Below are positions 1-14,100 of a stretch of 64,000 nucleotides of DNA, in pieces (the stretch's first letter is position 1; every line of letters begins with the position of its first letter). Under the pieces are notes generated by a model that saw only the letters and a program-made list of their open reading frames with translations, did no database searches and was not told where the DNA came from. A program made the position numbers and the translations under genes. This DNA comes from Stercorarius parasiticus (Eukaryota; Chordata; Aves; Charadriiformes; Stercorariidae): assembly GCA_013396915.1 (NCBI GenBank), contig VWZL01002213.1, forward strand, positions 577,348 through 641,347, read 5' to 3'.

Positions 1-2020
1 AGTGTCAGTCCCGAAAACAAAGGATGAGAGAAAAAGAATCTCTTTATAAATGGTCCCGCTGCAACTGGTTGCAAAACCCTGATCTTTAAAGCCTCTCTTC
101 TAAATTTCTAAAGGGCCATGAAGGTGATCAGAGGGCTGGAGCACCTCTNTGAGCAACCTGGTCTAGTGGAAGATGTCCCTGCCCATGGCAGGGGGGGTTG
201 GAACTAGATGATCTTAAAGGTCCCTTCCAACCTAAACCATTCTATGATTCATTAATTTCCTTTTTTTTTTAAATAAAGCCTTTCACTTCTGTATAGCATA
301 TTAATATCTCTGTTCTCTCGTCGGTAGAGAGAGTGAGAACTCCACCAACTCTTGCAGGTTCCTCCTGAGCTCCCTTGGTTTCCCTGCAGTCGCTTAGGAT
401 GTTTCCCAGCTCTCTCTCCCCTTGACTTTCCTGTGCTTGTCAATTTTCATGCCCCTGATAATACAAACTGTGCTGGAGATGTCATTCTCCGTAAGTGGTG
501 TGCCCATTTCCCTTTCACACGTTCTATATCTCTTCTTGTTCTTAAGTGTGAAATCAAAGGTTAAGTCTTCTAAGATCTTGCAAGTCCTATTCAGGGTTCT
601 TTTAACCTTAGTGAGGCTCTCTGGAACCCTGTGAGCTCACATCTGACTGCAAGACAGGGACCTCGGGCAGGTGAACTTCAGGGTTAAAATCGCATGCGTA
701 TCATGGCAATGAATTCTTACTTGTAACCAATGGAGCAAAGTGAATGCTCTTGTCTAGATGTAGACCCCTGGATTGAATTTTCACTTTTGTCATTAGTATT
801 GTTTCACGTTCTGTTCATTTCTCCTCTAAAAAGAGCTCAAATAGGTAGCCAACATTTTTAATTTCCGGTAATTTTTTATGAAAGGTGTTCTAGCGAAAAG
901 GGGAGCAATGCCATAAAATAAATGTTACTCTTTTCTTTTAAAAAAATAAACAGTAAAGCATTGCCCTTATGCAGAAATAATGCATAAATTTGGTAAATTA
1001 TTCTCATTATTGTCACCAAATCTGAATTTATATACATCCATTTATGTTTATAAATATATGGAGGTAGAGACCAATCCTCCTCTTAGTGAAACAGAAAACA
1101 AACCTCCTGTTGACTTGAGCATCAATAGCGTCTCCTACGTCTGTAAGAACTTAGTTTGGTGAAACCGTCAGGGTGGAAGTTTTGAGGATTTTTGCATTAG
1201 TCAGCATACGCTTTTAAAAAATAGTCCTTCAAAAATTTAGTTCAGCTTTGCACTGTATCACATCTATTTATTTTTCCCTCTACTATTTTCAGAAACGTTG
1301 AGGGATAATAATGGCAGACCATGTTATAGGATATTTATTTCTTAGCTTGATACTAATTTCTTATGGGATCAGAGGAATATCAATTACCAGTGAGAAAACA
1401 ATGCTTTCACGTCTCATATCAAGTGGATAAAATAAATGATCAGGAGCACTACTCAGTCATGGAAGGGTAACAGGGTTAATTTATATCTGTCATTTCAAAC
1501 TTTGAAAATCAAGAACAAAACTATAAACGCAAAAATATTTCAGTCATCTCTGAAATTAGTTCTTTACAAAACTGTAGGAAAAATCATTAAGAGTTTAAGA
1601 GTTTTTCAGTTTACTATCATTTATCTGAGTTCTAAAGTTGTTACCCATATGACATTGTTAGGGGTTGGATAATGTAGGTGGTGTTTTAAAATGTATGAGA
1701 ATTGTTCTGAGGCTTACATGTTGTTTCAATTAAAAGGTGCCTATTTAAATATATAAACCACAGTTTCAGTATTACATTAAATCTTGTTAATAATATTTCT
1801 TTTCATTTACTAACTATGAAGAATTGTGGAACGTAAGGGTGAGTTTGATAATAAAAGACTTTTGTTTTGCTCTTCTACCTGCTTAGAAAGTGATGTTGAA
1901 CTTTTTTTTTTTTTTAGTGAAATGTACAAGGAACGTTGGGTATTGTTGTGCAAATTAGTATAAGCTTCTGCTTTTCTCTGCCCTTCCCGTAACTGGGTAT
2001 CTCTGTTCCCTGTATTCCAG
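1..2020 (+). other. NHLRC2: NHLRC2 intron 1 (3' part)
   Basis: The exon at 2021 begins with two bases that complete a codon started in an upstream exon, so this stretch is intron. It is AT-rich, has no CpG-rich promoter-like segment and shows no plausible first coding exon. It contains one CR1 fragment (125-249). It ends in a pyrimidine tract and 'tattccag'. The intron's start and the shared promoter with DCLRE1A, which is divergent in other vertebrates, must lie upstream. Confidence 0.8.
125..249 (+). mobile_element. CR1 LINE 3'-end fragment
   Basis: The sequence has the CR1 tail in sense orientation: 'gagcaacctggtctagtgg', 'gatgtccctgcccatggcag', 'aaaggtcccttccaacc', then the terminal 'attctatgatt'. 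It is 5'-truncated, as most bird CR1 copies are. One base (148) is undetermined. It lies in NHLRC2 intron 1. Confidence 0.92.
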
Positions 2021-2173
2021 ATCTACAATGGTTAAACACTGAAGGTCCTATTTCTCTTCACAAAGACCTTTGTGGAAAAGTTGTGGTGTTGGATTTCTTT
2101 ACTTACTGCTGCATCAATTGCTTGCACCTGCTGCCTGATCTCCACGCGTTAGAGCACCAGTACTCTGATAAAG
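2021..2173 (+). CDS. NHLRC2: NHLRC2 exon 2: thioredoxin-like domain with CxxC
   Basis: The acceptor is 'tgtattccag|at' and the donor is 'aaag|gtaaaa'. Entry and exit are both phase 1. It encodes '[17 protein letters not shown]', followed by the hydrophobic strand and the '[19 protein letters not shown]' segment. The double cysteine and the C-I-N-C spacing mark the redox-type site of the NHLRC2 thioredoxin-like domain, which belongs to the TlpA/ResA-like part of the thioredoxin fold. Whether the site is catalytically active in this family is not settled. The reading frame is certain because the next exon joins in phase. Confidence 0.97.
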
Positions 2174-5100
2174 GTAAAAGTGCTTTGGCTGGCTTGGAAT
2201 AGAATTTCCTGGCAGTGTTGCAGGTGGAGTAGCTGAGTCACTTTGTTGCTGGTTACTAAACAGCTGGCAAAATTTCAGAGGTGCCTAAAAATGTCTTCTA
2301 ATCTTTTAAGCAGCCTAAAAAAGGTGACTGTGTATACTCCCATCACATTTTTAAATGGGGTCAAATAAGGTATCTGTTGTGTCTGTATAATTACAGAAAC
2401 AGGATATGTGCTTAAAGCCCAAATCTGATATCCTAATAAATAAGGCTGTTTGCAAAAAGCTACACAAGGACGTAAGATACAGGCTCAAAGTTAATCTATG
2501 TCTATAACCCTCTACGCTTGACTTAATAACCAACTGTGAGCAGAACATTGTAAAGGCGGTAGAATGCATATAGTTAAGATTACTTGGGTTTTTTTCCATT
2601 CTAACTGAAATAAAAAAATATGTAAGCTTGGTTTAGAAAATTTTTTGTATTGGCATTACCTTATATAACATTAGTAGTCCTGTATTCTGGAGAGGGAGTT
2701 AAGGTCTTCAGATTTCATCTCAGATGTGAGTTTAAGTCTCTCTCTGAGTGAATAAAAATGCAGGGTAATGACTATTTAGAATGCAGTCTCTTGTCATCAT
2801 GACTTGTCAGAGATAAGCTGTGGTCTTACACAGAATGTATCAGCTACTCACTTATCTTGGATATTTTAATAGAATGAACAGTGAGATGAAGAGCAGTGTT
2901 ACTTTGAGCCCTAAAAATATTATATTAAATATAATACATATGTAACAAAAATAACATTATCTTACAGTGTTAATCTCTGATTCTCCATTGGCATTTCTCA
3001 TTGATTTTAATTTTGTCAGCATCTATTTTTGAGTGTTACCTGCTTTCACTAGAAAAAGAAACTACAATGTCTTTGACATATCAAGTTCTTTAAGTAGTTC
3101 ACTTGCATTGTAGGTTTACAAAGCACTTCACAGAAGACTCAAATACATGAATTTTTCTACCTTGAAAAGCTTAGCCATTTGCTTTGGAGAAATTTGAGAT
3201 CTGGTATAATGTTTTAAGTGTGAGGAACTCTAGTATGGAAAAACTGTCATTGCAATTTTTTTGGGAGGAAGGCAGTTTTAAGTGGAAGATGATTAGCAAA
3301 TGATAAATGGATTGCTGTGAATATCAGGCATGCTGGGAAGAAGGTCTAGGTTGAGATTTCAGAAGGCTACATTGATTGTATAATGAGTAACCTCTTTAAA
3401 TGATAAACATGTAGTATAGTGGTATTGTATTAATATTGCTGTCATATCCTTAATCTGTTTTTTAAGACCAAGCTGTTGAATCAGTTGATAACAAAAAATT
3501 ATTTTTAACAATCTCTCTGCACGAGCTTTCTCTTTAAAGCATTTGAACTTCTCTATACTGGTGTAGAAGAGGCTGCAGCACTCTGAACTGAACCGGAGGT
3601 CCACTTGGAGACACTTTTTTTTGTTTGACTTGTATCAAACTTCCTGTCATAGGATTTATTACTTGAGGAAAGTACTTTGCTGATAGGTGATAAATTCTTT
3701 GTGTATTTGAGCTATCCTAATAAGTTCTTTTTGGATTTGAGCTATCCTGTTCCTACAGGAGCTTGAGTGAGGAAAAAAAATACTTGGAATGAAAGTGGAA
3801 AAACAAGTGGAGGTAAAAGGAAAGACGAGCAGGTGTGTGTAACATTAATCTTAAATTTAATGTGTTAGAAAACAGAGGATAGCAGTTGCATTCAGGAAGA
3901 GATTAAGGTGCTTGGTGGTTCAAACAAAAAGAAAAATATGGTTTGTTTTTTCACTATACATCTCCCTTTTGGTTGTTTTCTGTTGTTTTCGTGTTTTGAT
4001 TGTCAGCCATTTCAGGATTACTTAATCTTTCTTTGCTGTGCTAAGTGTGTAAATTTTAGCATTACAGTAGTATAAATCTATATATTGAAATATGTATGTA
4101 TAAATATATCAAGGCAGTAAGGGTTGTGTTTTTTAAGCCATAGAAAAATACTTCAGTAGATGGTTTTTTATCAATGTGCATCTTCTTAACCAAAGGCAAA
4201 CATAATTTACTAATCCCTAGGAGAAAGAGGAGAGTTATTGACTTGATAAACTTGAGAACAATAAAGGTTTTAAGAATAAGACTAATTTAGAATGGATGTC
4301 GGATATATAAAAAATGATTTAAGAATGTCTGAATATATTAATACCGGTATCTTGGTATTCGGCCTTATTCTGGAGTTTGATTCTATTTTCATCTACTCTG
4401 TGCTTTAGTTAGTGGAAGTCCCTTCTCCCTTCAGGGGCTGGGGGACAGGTTCACTTTTGGTTGGGTTAGTTCCAAAATCTGTCAGGTCATTATTGCAAAA
4501 ACTGATCTAGGTGCAAAAGATGAGTCACGTGATTTCTTTTGGTAGCAGATTAAATAGATAAAATATATAGTGAGACTGCATCTTTAGTAAACTTTAGATT
4601 TCACAGAATGATCACAGAATGACAGGGGTTGGAAGGGACCTCTGGAGATTGTCTAGTCCAACCCCTCTGCCAAAGCAGGTTCACCTTGTAAACATAGCAT
4701 TTATTTACACATTTAATGTATATATTTATCATGCAATAGAAGTGGCAGAGGGTGCTGACCTAGCAGACAATATTAGGCAGCATTAAAATAACAGCTTACT
4801 CTGACAAAGCATCTATCTCATAATGCATTTGGATCTTTAACCTATTGTTTGAAGGAATGTTGCCTATATTATTCTGCATAACTGAGAACAAACCTCAATA
4901 TTGATATAATTTACAGCAGTGTCTTTGATTGTACATTGTGTACATACATTTTTCATGCTCTATGAGGTTCAAATGCCCTGTTACATTAACTATGTTGAAA
5001 CTTCAGCAGTGTGATCATCAGACATGAGAAGTCTGAACACAAGAAGCTGTAGTTTTAAGGTGATCCTAAACCATTTTATATATATATATGTATCATTGTA

Positions 5101-8100
5101 CATATCCACATAGTTCTATTGTCCAGAACTTCAGGAGATTTGTTTCAAAATGAAGACTGCTTTCCGTAGGATTAAATGTCACCTAGCATCTTTATCTGAT
5201 ATGTTCTCGCTGCTATCTTCAGTGGTGCTATTTCTGTTTTTCAAGTGGCGTTCAGAAAGTTATTTTAAACCTCAGTGCATATTCAGTTCATGTTATCAGC
5301 AGTTCAGAAATGACTTCTATAAGAGGGAGTACTTTTTAATATTCAGAAATAGCTTGGCATAAGTCCAGTGTTGTACTCTGGTATAATCCTTCAAACAAAG
5401 CATTTTAAATGGTGTGCATATTCTTATATTTCAGCATAGCATCCATCAATTTCCACAAGAGTTTTCTTTATGAGAGGATTTTATAACTTGCTTGTGCTGT
5501 TCAGGTGTTTAATATAAAATTGTCTTTCTGGCTTTAATGATGTTTTTGAAGGACAAATATAAGGGCTGATGATGATCCTATTACAGTTAAAATGTTTGGC
5601 CTGCTGTTTGGAGTTCAGCAGTTAATGATACTGCAACTTCATGTGTCTGATACTGCGACGTGCTGTGCCTATAGGATTGATAAAGACTGCATCAGTTATA
5701 GCGACTTTTTTGATTATCTATCTGTGAAATTATTATATTCAACTAAGTCTTTTATTGTGCAGCACTTCACCCTTTCCTGTTGTCACACTGAAGTATTACC
5801 ATTCCTGCAGATGCTGTTCTTCTCCGTTAACACTGTTTTATGGTTGAGGAGAAAAGCTAAAAGAAAAATAGTTTTCTGTTTCGCTATAACTGAACAAAAA
5901 GCCAACCTGAGATTAAATTAGTTCTCTTTTTAGAAGGAAACAAACTCATCTGCGCTCAAATTATACAACTATTTAAGACCTGAAATAATTGCCTTTCTTA
6001 CATTCCTACCACAAAACCAGAGGTGAGGGTCAAACAAAGATGTCCAGCTGGCCAGATTGCACCTCTACCATAAAGGTAGGAGAAAAGCAGAGAAGTAAAT
6101 AACTACATTCCATTCCAGACCACATGCTTGGATGCAGCTGTTTACAGCTGTTACTTTTTGGGCCGTGGTTCAGGCCCTCTTTGATCAGAGGGCTGGTTTT
6201 ACCATTCTTGCAATGGCAGGCTCCACTGATTGTAACTGCAGGGCTTTTGGAGGACTGTTTTACAAAAGCATTTTGTTTTTACATATTTACTTGAAGTTTT
6301 ACAAATAGTGAAGCCCTTTAATGGATTAGGTAGTAAAAGCCAAATAAGAGTAAGGATCTGGTATGTAAATTTCCAGTGTAGAATGAATTGTGTGACATGC
6401 AAGGTATATAACTACATTGTATCCTGCTAATCGAAATTTAATAGCTGTTCAAACAAACCTGTTTTGTCTGTAGTAGCACAATACAACATTGTCAATTGCA
6501 GTGAGTATTTGTACAAGCACAAATTAGTCTGATTTAAGAACCTTATGAAGTAGTTCAAGGATCTACACTCGTATTTGGGAGTATAAGCATCATCAGAATT
6601 GGGTTAGATTGGATAATGGCTGTTCTTCCTCCATGCCACCCTGTACAGACTCCAAGACTTTTTTGCTTTTTGGTATTACTTGTATTATTGAAAAAATACA
6701 GCACTACAAGGAATCCACCTGTAGACATTGGTGACTGGGGGAAGGAAGGAAACGCCGCAGATATTTGATTGCTACTGATAAAAGAGTTTATAAATGCTAA
6801 ATGTTTTCATAGACCTGACTGAGGAAAAAAAAAGTACTTTTGTTGTTGTTGTTGTCAAAGTAATTTCTAACAATGCGGTAAAATTAACTCAAGTTGGGTG
6901 TCAACTCTTAAGGATATTTTCTTTTCACATTTAATTTCACTCCTCTCCTCAAAATAATACAAAAGATCACATGAAAATTTAAAACTTTTACTTGCACAAG
7001 GAAGTAGAAAGATTCCAATTTTTATTAGTGGTTACAAAATTCTTGTGCTATCCAGAAACATGAGTAATTTTGGGATAAATAGTGAAGTTAATGTATAAGG
7101 ATTTCCATTAGATTAACAGTTCTGGTTTATTGTATTGCAGTTTTCTACAACTGCATGGTTAATGTTGTTATCTTCCTTACTTCAGTTAGAATTGACAAGT
7201 TACTTTGACTATAACAAGATTATGCTTATGGCCAATAGTATTCTCTAAGTACAAAGCGAGACAAAGTATGGTATTGATCTCGTGTGCACAGTTTACTTCA
7301 TTTGATAGAGATAATGCTACTAAAACATAGTTTGAAGCCCTGGGAAATGATGTAGTCCTTTTTTTGGTCTTCCCCTGCCCCCCCCCNTTTTCTTCTCCTA
7401 GAAAGTAGTGAAAAGCGTCTTGATTGCAGGAAGGCTCTTCATTCTTTTTCTGTTGGGTAGGAAGGGGAAGTGGAAAATTTGGGGCTGCTTAGGTAATTGT
7501 CTAGAGAAGCAGCTGAAGTCTGAGCCATAGATTTTTATTTCTGTGTTTGAATTTTGTAAAACTAAGAAAATAAGCAATTCAAGGAAGATCATAATTGTGT
7601 GCTTTTGATAGATTTGAGGGTTGGTATTATATATACAGTGTATATAAGCAGAATTATATTACTTTATGCTTATGCAACACCTTCATACTAGAGTTTCAAG
7701 TGCAGTTACCGCAGTTATCCTTGCTATGGGAAAACCTAAACTCATCATTGTCTTTATGAACCAAATATAGAAATCAAGCTAAACATTTTAAGGGGAGGGG
7801 TAAAAATCAATTATCAGTGCTGCCATTTTAATTTGAAATATGGAATACTGTATTAATTTCAGAAGCTTATACATTAGTTTATTTACGGTTTATCTAGAGT
7901 TAGATATGCCAAGGTAACTCTGGACTTACAGACTTCAGTGTTACATTTGTAATTCCTAGTTAACTAAGGAAAAAAATTCATTTTCTAAAACAACATAGTT
8001 GTGTATGGGAATCAAAAAACAAAGAGGTATCATAAAAATCTGAAATAAACCGAAGTATCAGTTGAACTGCTACAAGTTACCCATAATTATTTTGAAAGTA

Positions 8101-11100
8101 TTTTCTACCTTAGTATGTAGAAGTTCAGGAACTAAAAACAACTTATGACATATTAAATGTCAGCCAGCTGGGGAAGTAATGCTTTTAAAGTTCAGTAATT
8201 TTACTGAAATGTTATTTCTGAGTTTCAGTATTTTGTATGCATAGCTATCTGTATTCCTACTGACATGTTACTGCTTTTTGTTTGTTCAAATCCTCTTCCA
8301 TTCTGTAAAGCAGTCGGTCAAATTGTGAGATAACTGTGCTTCATTTTTACTTTTTTTTTTTTAATTCAAATGCAAATACGTTTCAATGCACGACTTGTAT
8401 GTTTCATTTCAGATGGTCTTATTATTGTTGGTGTCCATTCAGCGAAATTCCCGAATGAAAAAGTTCTGGATAACATTAAAAGTGCCATTCTAAGGTATAA
8501 TATTGTCCACCCTGTAGTAAATGATGCAGATGCAACACTGTGGCATGAACTAGAAGTGTCCTGCTGGCCAACTCTGGTCATTCTCGGGCCTCGTGGAAAT
8601 ATGCTGTTTTCACTTGTTGGAGAGGGACACAGAGAGAAGTTATTTTTATTTACTTCTATAACACTGAAATTCTACAAGAAGAGAGGACAAATCAAAGACA
8701 ACAACATTGGAATAAAGCTATACAGAGACTCCCTCCCACCCTCTCCCCTGCTGTTTCCTGGCAAAGTGACCTTAGATAATTCAGGAGAAAGGCTGGTAAT
8801 AGCAGACACTGGACATCACAGGATTTTGGTTACTCGAAAAAATGGAGAAATTCTACACATCATTGGAGGTAAGAGTGTGTAAATTTATTATAGTAATTTT
8901 AGTTTAGGAGCAGAGTATGTTTGCTGGGCCTACTAGGGTGATTCTTTTCTTAGAGGACATCATAAGAGGTCCTCTAAGAGCAGCTCATAAGCATTGCCAG
9001 AAATTTTCACTGTATATGCAGGGAGGTAGCATAGTGCCATCAATGGGAGGCGCTGTGAATGCAACTGTTTGAAAAGTCTGATTTTTTTTTCTTTGTTCCA
9101 TTGACTTGAGTTTTTTTTTTTTGTGATGTATAATATGAGTTACAAAAAATACATTTTGTGTTCTTCTGGAAGAGGGGCAGATGTGTTTAGATTTAAGTGA
9201 CATGCACCCACATCCAGCAGCAAGCAAGGAAAAGAAAAGGGACAATAATGCCTCACTTTCCAGTAGAAGAAATGAATGTTGAATTGTGATGTTGTGTGGG
9301 GAGGTTTTTAGGGTGTCTTTTTTGTTTGGTGGTTGTTGGTTGTTTTTTTTTAAATCAAGAGCATGCCTCTGTAGGATCCCCTTCTGGTTTTTAGAGGAGA
9401 GGAGAATTATTAAGAACAGTGGCATTGCACTAGTGCATAGGCACCTGAAAAGGAAATTACTTTAATACAGATGAAAAGGCCTGTGCTCTCACCAAAATTG
9501 AGGTGTAATATGTAATCAAAATAGTAAAAGTTAAGTATTTTAAATTTGGTTACATTTGTGACAAAGTTTATATTAGTAACACTTCTGCTTTATAAAACTC
9601 TTTAACTGGTTTTGTAAAATTAGTATTTGCTTTATGATGCAAATAAAGAAAATGTAGTTGAGCTTGCACACTGTTTGTATGCTTTGCTCTTTCATAAATA
9701 TTCAGACTTGTTCTTTTTTTCAATCTGTTACAGTAGTCAAAGTTACGTGTTAATGCACCAAGTACATAGCTGTTAGGACAGTCTATCTATGAGCAGTCAT
9801 AATAGACAGATTGAGGAAGTGGTTGAATCCGCAAGTCATTGAAAACAGCAGTTCATTTATGTCACAGAATCGGGACCTGTATGCTGATGTGTCCTGTATT
9901 ACTTAGTCTGGTATTTACTAATGCCTGTCCCATGGCAGGATCCTGCAAACCTCATAAAAATACCGGTGTCACTGCTTTTTAAAGAAAGAAAGAAAATCTC
10001 TTGCTATTTGAAGTAACAGTGGATAGAGAGACTAATTATCCAACCTAACCTGTTAAAGGCATTAGTCTTAATACCGTTCTCTTATGGGAAGTACAAACAG
10101 GATTCCTTATGACAAAATTCTATTATTTCAAATTCTCTTTGATATGTGAGACAAAGTCTCTGCTGATAAGGTACCCTTTAGTGTTCTGGAATAGTCATTA
10201 AACAGCAATTCAGAGGAAAGTGTCCTAAACTCTGGACTGGAACCCCTCCTTCCTGTGGCACTCTGTGCTATTCCCTTCCCCGGGGATGTGCACCCTAACG
10301 CTTACCAGGGGAACTCCTGGAATATGTCACACCAGCACCTCGGTGTTTCATGTCTGTTAAAGTCTAAATTGTCTTCTGGCAGTAGGTTGTAAAAATGTGT
10401 ATATTTCAGTGACTCAGTTAAATGATTCAGTGGGCAGAAAATAATGTAATGAAGTTGATAATACAGTAATAAATGTGGGCAAGCACAAAGGTTGAAATTA
10501 CTATATTTGCATCATAAATCATGATGCACATATAACTCGTATCTAAATGTCGTCTTCTGACACATACTGCTAATGCACTTTAAATGTTACTCCCCCTGAA
10601 ATATGATGCTTACGTTCATACTGTTATATTCAGGTCATGTTCCTTTCTGTTCCTTGATTGTTCTGTGCAGAAGGCTGTCACTCCATCATTCTCACTGTTC
10701 TTTTGTGTAATTAGTTCCATGTGATCTTTTTTGTAATTATTATTAGTGAGAAAATGCTGCTAATCGAATATTAATTTCATTTGTGATTACACCACAATCT
10801 AAACCATTGAAATGAAACTGAATTTTGGAACTTAAAGTTTTTCCTGATGGCTTGCTTTGATGTAGTTAGGAATGAAGGGTGTAATTTTTTATTTCAGTCT
10901 TCTGTTGTTGCTGCTGCCCTTTAGTGCAAGGGAACAGGGGCAATTTAGACCCCTATTAAGACTTCTCTTTGGAAGATGAGCTTAAAGAAGGAGAGAACTT
11001 GTGGAGAATGAGTTCAAAACTTAATAGTACCAGGCTGTTGTAATTACATAACACTGACTAAAACGAGACTACACAAAATGTTAATACTGTAAACTGTACA

Positions 11101-14100
11101 AGGTGCTGTGAAAGCATCTCTTAGAATATGTAATTCTCTTACAGGTTTAAATATATGCACCTTATTTTTAAGGGGTTTTTTTCTAAAATTACTTTTGAGT
11201 TTGCTTCGTTTTATTTATAGGTCCAAACAGCGGAAGGAGAGATGGAAGATTTTCAGAGGCAGCTTTCAACTCACCACAAGGGATCGCCATAAAAAATAAT
11301 GTTATTTATGTAGCTGATACAGAAAATCACCTAATTAGAAAGGTAAGTTTTCCATAAAGAAGTTCAAAATTCAATCTCTTATACCTTATTCTATTTAGAC
11401 AGATGAAAATTTACACCAAATTAATTACTCTGCTTATACCCTCAACATCAGGAAGGAAATTTGGCCCAAATCTTATAAATAAATGTTCTGTGCAGTTTGT
11501 TTCTTGAAGGGCTTACATATACTTTTGTGCTTCCTTTCAAACGAAAATGATATGCGCTACTCCTTATAGCATAACTGGGTTTTTTTGTTATTTTTTTTCC
11601 TAGTGACTCTTAACTTTCCTCTTGTAAGAAACATCTGTTCTTAGTACTGGAAGCAAAAATTCGTTTTGTTTCACTTCCAGTAGTATCAGATTCTTACCTA
11701 AAGTTATTGTACTGCTGTGGTTCGGTGAATATCTAAAATTTTGTTAGCTGCTTGGGTCTCTAAAGTACAAGTAACTGCTTTAATTTCAGAATTGTCTGAA
11801 TGTGGATTTTTTTGATTAAACGCTTGCAGTATGTTACTCTTTATATATATATTGTCATCGGATCTTGTATTTGGTTAGGTCAAATTTAGAATAATCAGAA
11901 GTTGTTTGTTGAAGTAATAGAATATTACCTTATTATGAGAAGTGTTTTATTCATCTCAGAAAATCTTGTACTCGGATCCTCACCAATATGTCTGATTCAT
12001 GATCACAGTAGGTACATCCTTACTCAGTTTCAGGTGCCGTTGTACTGTTAAGTAGATTTCTTCTGTGTTTCGTTTCAAAACACTAGTCCGCAAACTCCCT
12101 GCACTGTATTTGTTGTAGCTGGCTACCAGGTTTTATTCTGGAAAGGAGCAAGGCTCCCTCTTGGTAAAGAAATATTGTCACTAAAAATGAGTAGATTGCT
12201 TCAGGGTTCTCGTCTTACTAATATTCATCACTGTAGCATGGTGACCGCAGGAAATAAAGTGTTGCAAGTAGCAAAGACAGCGCAGAAACATCTGAAGATC
12301 TGGATCATGCTCCTCCAGCATTTTTCATGATAATTATCTCTTCCCTTTCATCTAAATGTGCCGTGAGGGTATCCAAGAATTAAAGTAATACAACAGCTAT
12401 AGGACATGCTTTCAAATGTTTGTGCAGGCCATAGGCCTTGCAAAAAGAATGCATTTACTGGTACGAGAGTTCAAAGATGCTATGCGTGAAATGCTCCCTT
12501 TCTACATGGTCATCACAATAAATTCATGAGAGGTGTTGGAAGTCACTTAGAAAATAAGCAAAAGGGGGATGAAAAATGAAGGGGTTTAGGTTGTAGAAAG
12601 GAAATAGAGTATTTATATAGAAAATTTTGATGCTTGCTTCTACAACTGCTGAGCAAACCTTGACAGAGCAGTGTTAATTTTTTTTGCATGTGGACGAGAA
12701 TTCCAGGAACATGGTTTTCCTGCTGCCCACGGCTTCCCCTTTTTCCCCCTGCCCCCCACATCAGCAAACATTGTGGTAAAATTAATTATTTTCCTACATA
12801 AACAAATTTATAAATTTGTTTACTGTATAAACCTGAAATTTATTAGGTCGGGTTTTTTTATTTGTCAGCAAAAGCTCTGGTTTTGACATCTAACTCAAGT
12901 TGTCTGTAACTTCAGTCAAGTAAATGCTGTACATTCAGTGTGTGTAATCTTGCTTCTTACAGATTGACCTGGAATTAGAGATGGTGACCACTGTAGCAGG
13001 CATTGGGATACAAGGTGTTGACAAGGAAGGTGGAGCACAAGGAGAAGAACAGCCTATCAGCTCTCCGTGGGATGTGGTCTTCGGAAATTCAAGTATTGTA
13101 TCAGTTGAGCTTTTAACATCTCGTGTTTACACATGCATGACTGTTTGCTAAATGTTTTCCTGTTCTGGTAATAATCTGAGATGTGAAAAAGTAAAGACAT
13201 ACTTTACAACTGAGTCTAAAAAACAGTGGTTGTATTTGCAAGTGATAACTGTAGTTCTGCTTTGGATCCTGAAAAAATGTGAACTGTTACTTGATGTGAA
13301 GAAAAATTCTTTTGTAGCAAGTTATATAGTTACTGGGTCCAAATACAGAAGGAAATTGTGATTCCTTTTGTTAGGCCAGTGCTTTGTGCCAGGATCACTT
13401 AAGAAACAGCTACATTTCACAGGAAGTGGGCATTGTCTAGAAGTTCCTTTCCTTGACTACACAGACATGTTTGACCGCTTGTAAATATTTGAGTTTAGGA
13501 AATAAAAATAATTTTAGTTGGGGACCTCCGTTTATTCCTGTTTAGGTGATATAAAGTCATTAGACTCTAGATCATGGTAGAGTCAATCAGATAGAGGAAT
13601 ACCTGAGAAAAATCCTTGCAAGCATGAGGGCATGAAAATTAAATCTTTGCATAATAGGATGCAAGAATCAGCTTCTGAGGATTTAGGTAGCTTTCTTTCC
13701 TGATTCACTTAACACATACCTGAGCTTGACATCACGTAACTGCCATGTCTTCAACTGTTATTAACTGTGAGTTTATATTCTATTTTCTCACATTTCCATT
13801 TCAGTATAATTTAGAAGTTGTAGATGCCAGCTTCTTAACAGCGTCAGAACAATGCTTTAATGTGGCATAAAACCCTTAGGTCAGTATTGCAGGCATAAAA
13901 ATTGACTTCTAATAATGGAATTTTTTGAATCTGCAGATGAATGGGTTGGGGAGGTATCACGATTTAAGTCTGATATCTGTAAGTTAGAGGTGCTTTGCAA
14001 GATTAGTAAATTAGAACATTTTACTAACCTGGAAGCATTTGTTAGAATGTTGGGTCAGTTACAAGGGAAGAAAACATACTCAAATTAAGTTCAAGGGAAC

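Larger units (their letters stand above)
2174..8412 (+). other. NHLRC2: NHLRC2 intron 2 (6.2 kb)
   Basis: This is a GT-AG intron of AT-rich unique sequence. It contains a minus-strand CR1 tail (4601-4690), a 24-bp direct repeat pair (3695-3748), a short TA run (5075-5090), a (TTG)5 run (6838-6855) and one undetermined base at 7387 next to a C run. The open frames inside it are short and have no recognisable product or splice context. Confidence 0.85.

Noticed and set aside
8370..8882. 170-codon open frame taken as a small intronless gene
   Set aside because: It is NHLRC2 exon 3 extended into both introns. The ATG at 8370 lies before the splice acceptor, and the frame continues past the donor by chance.
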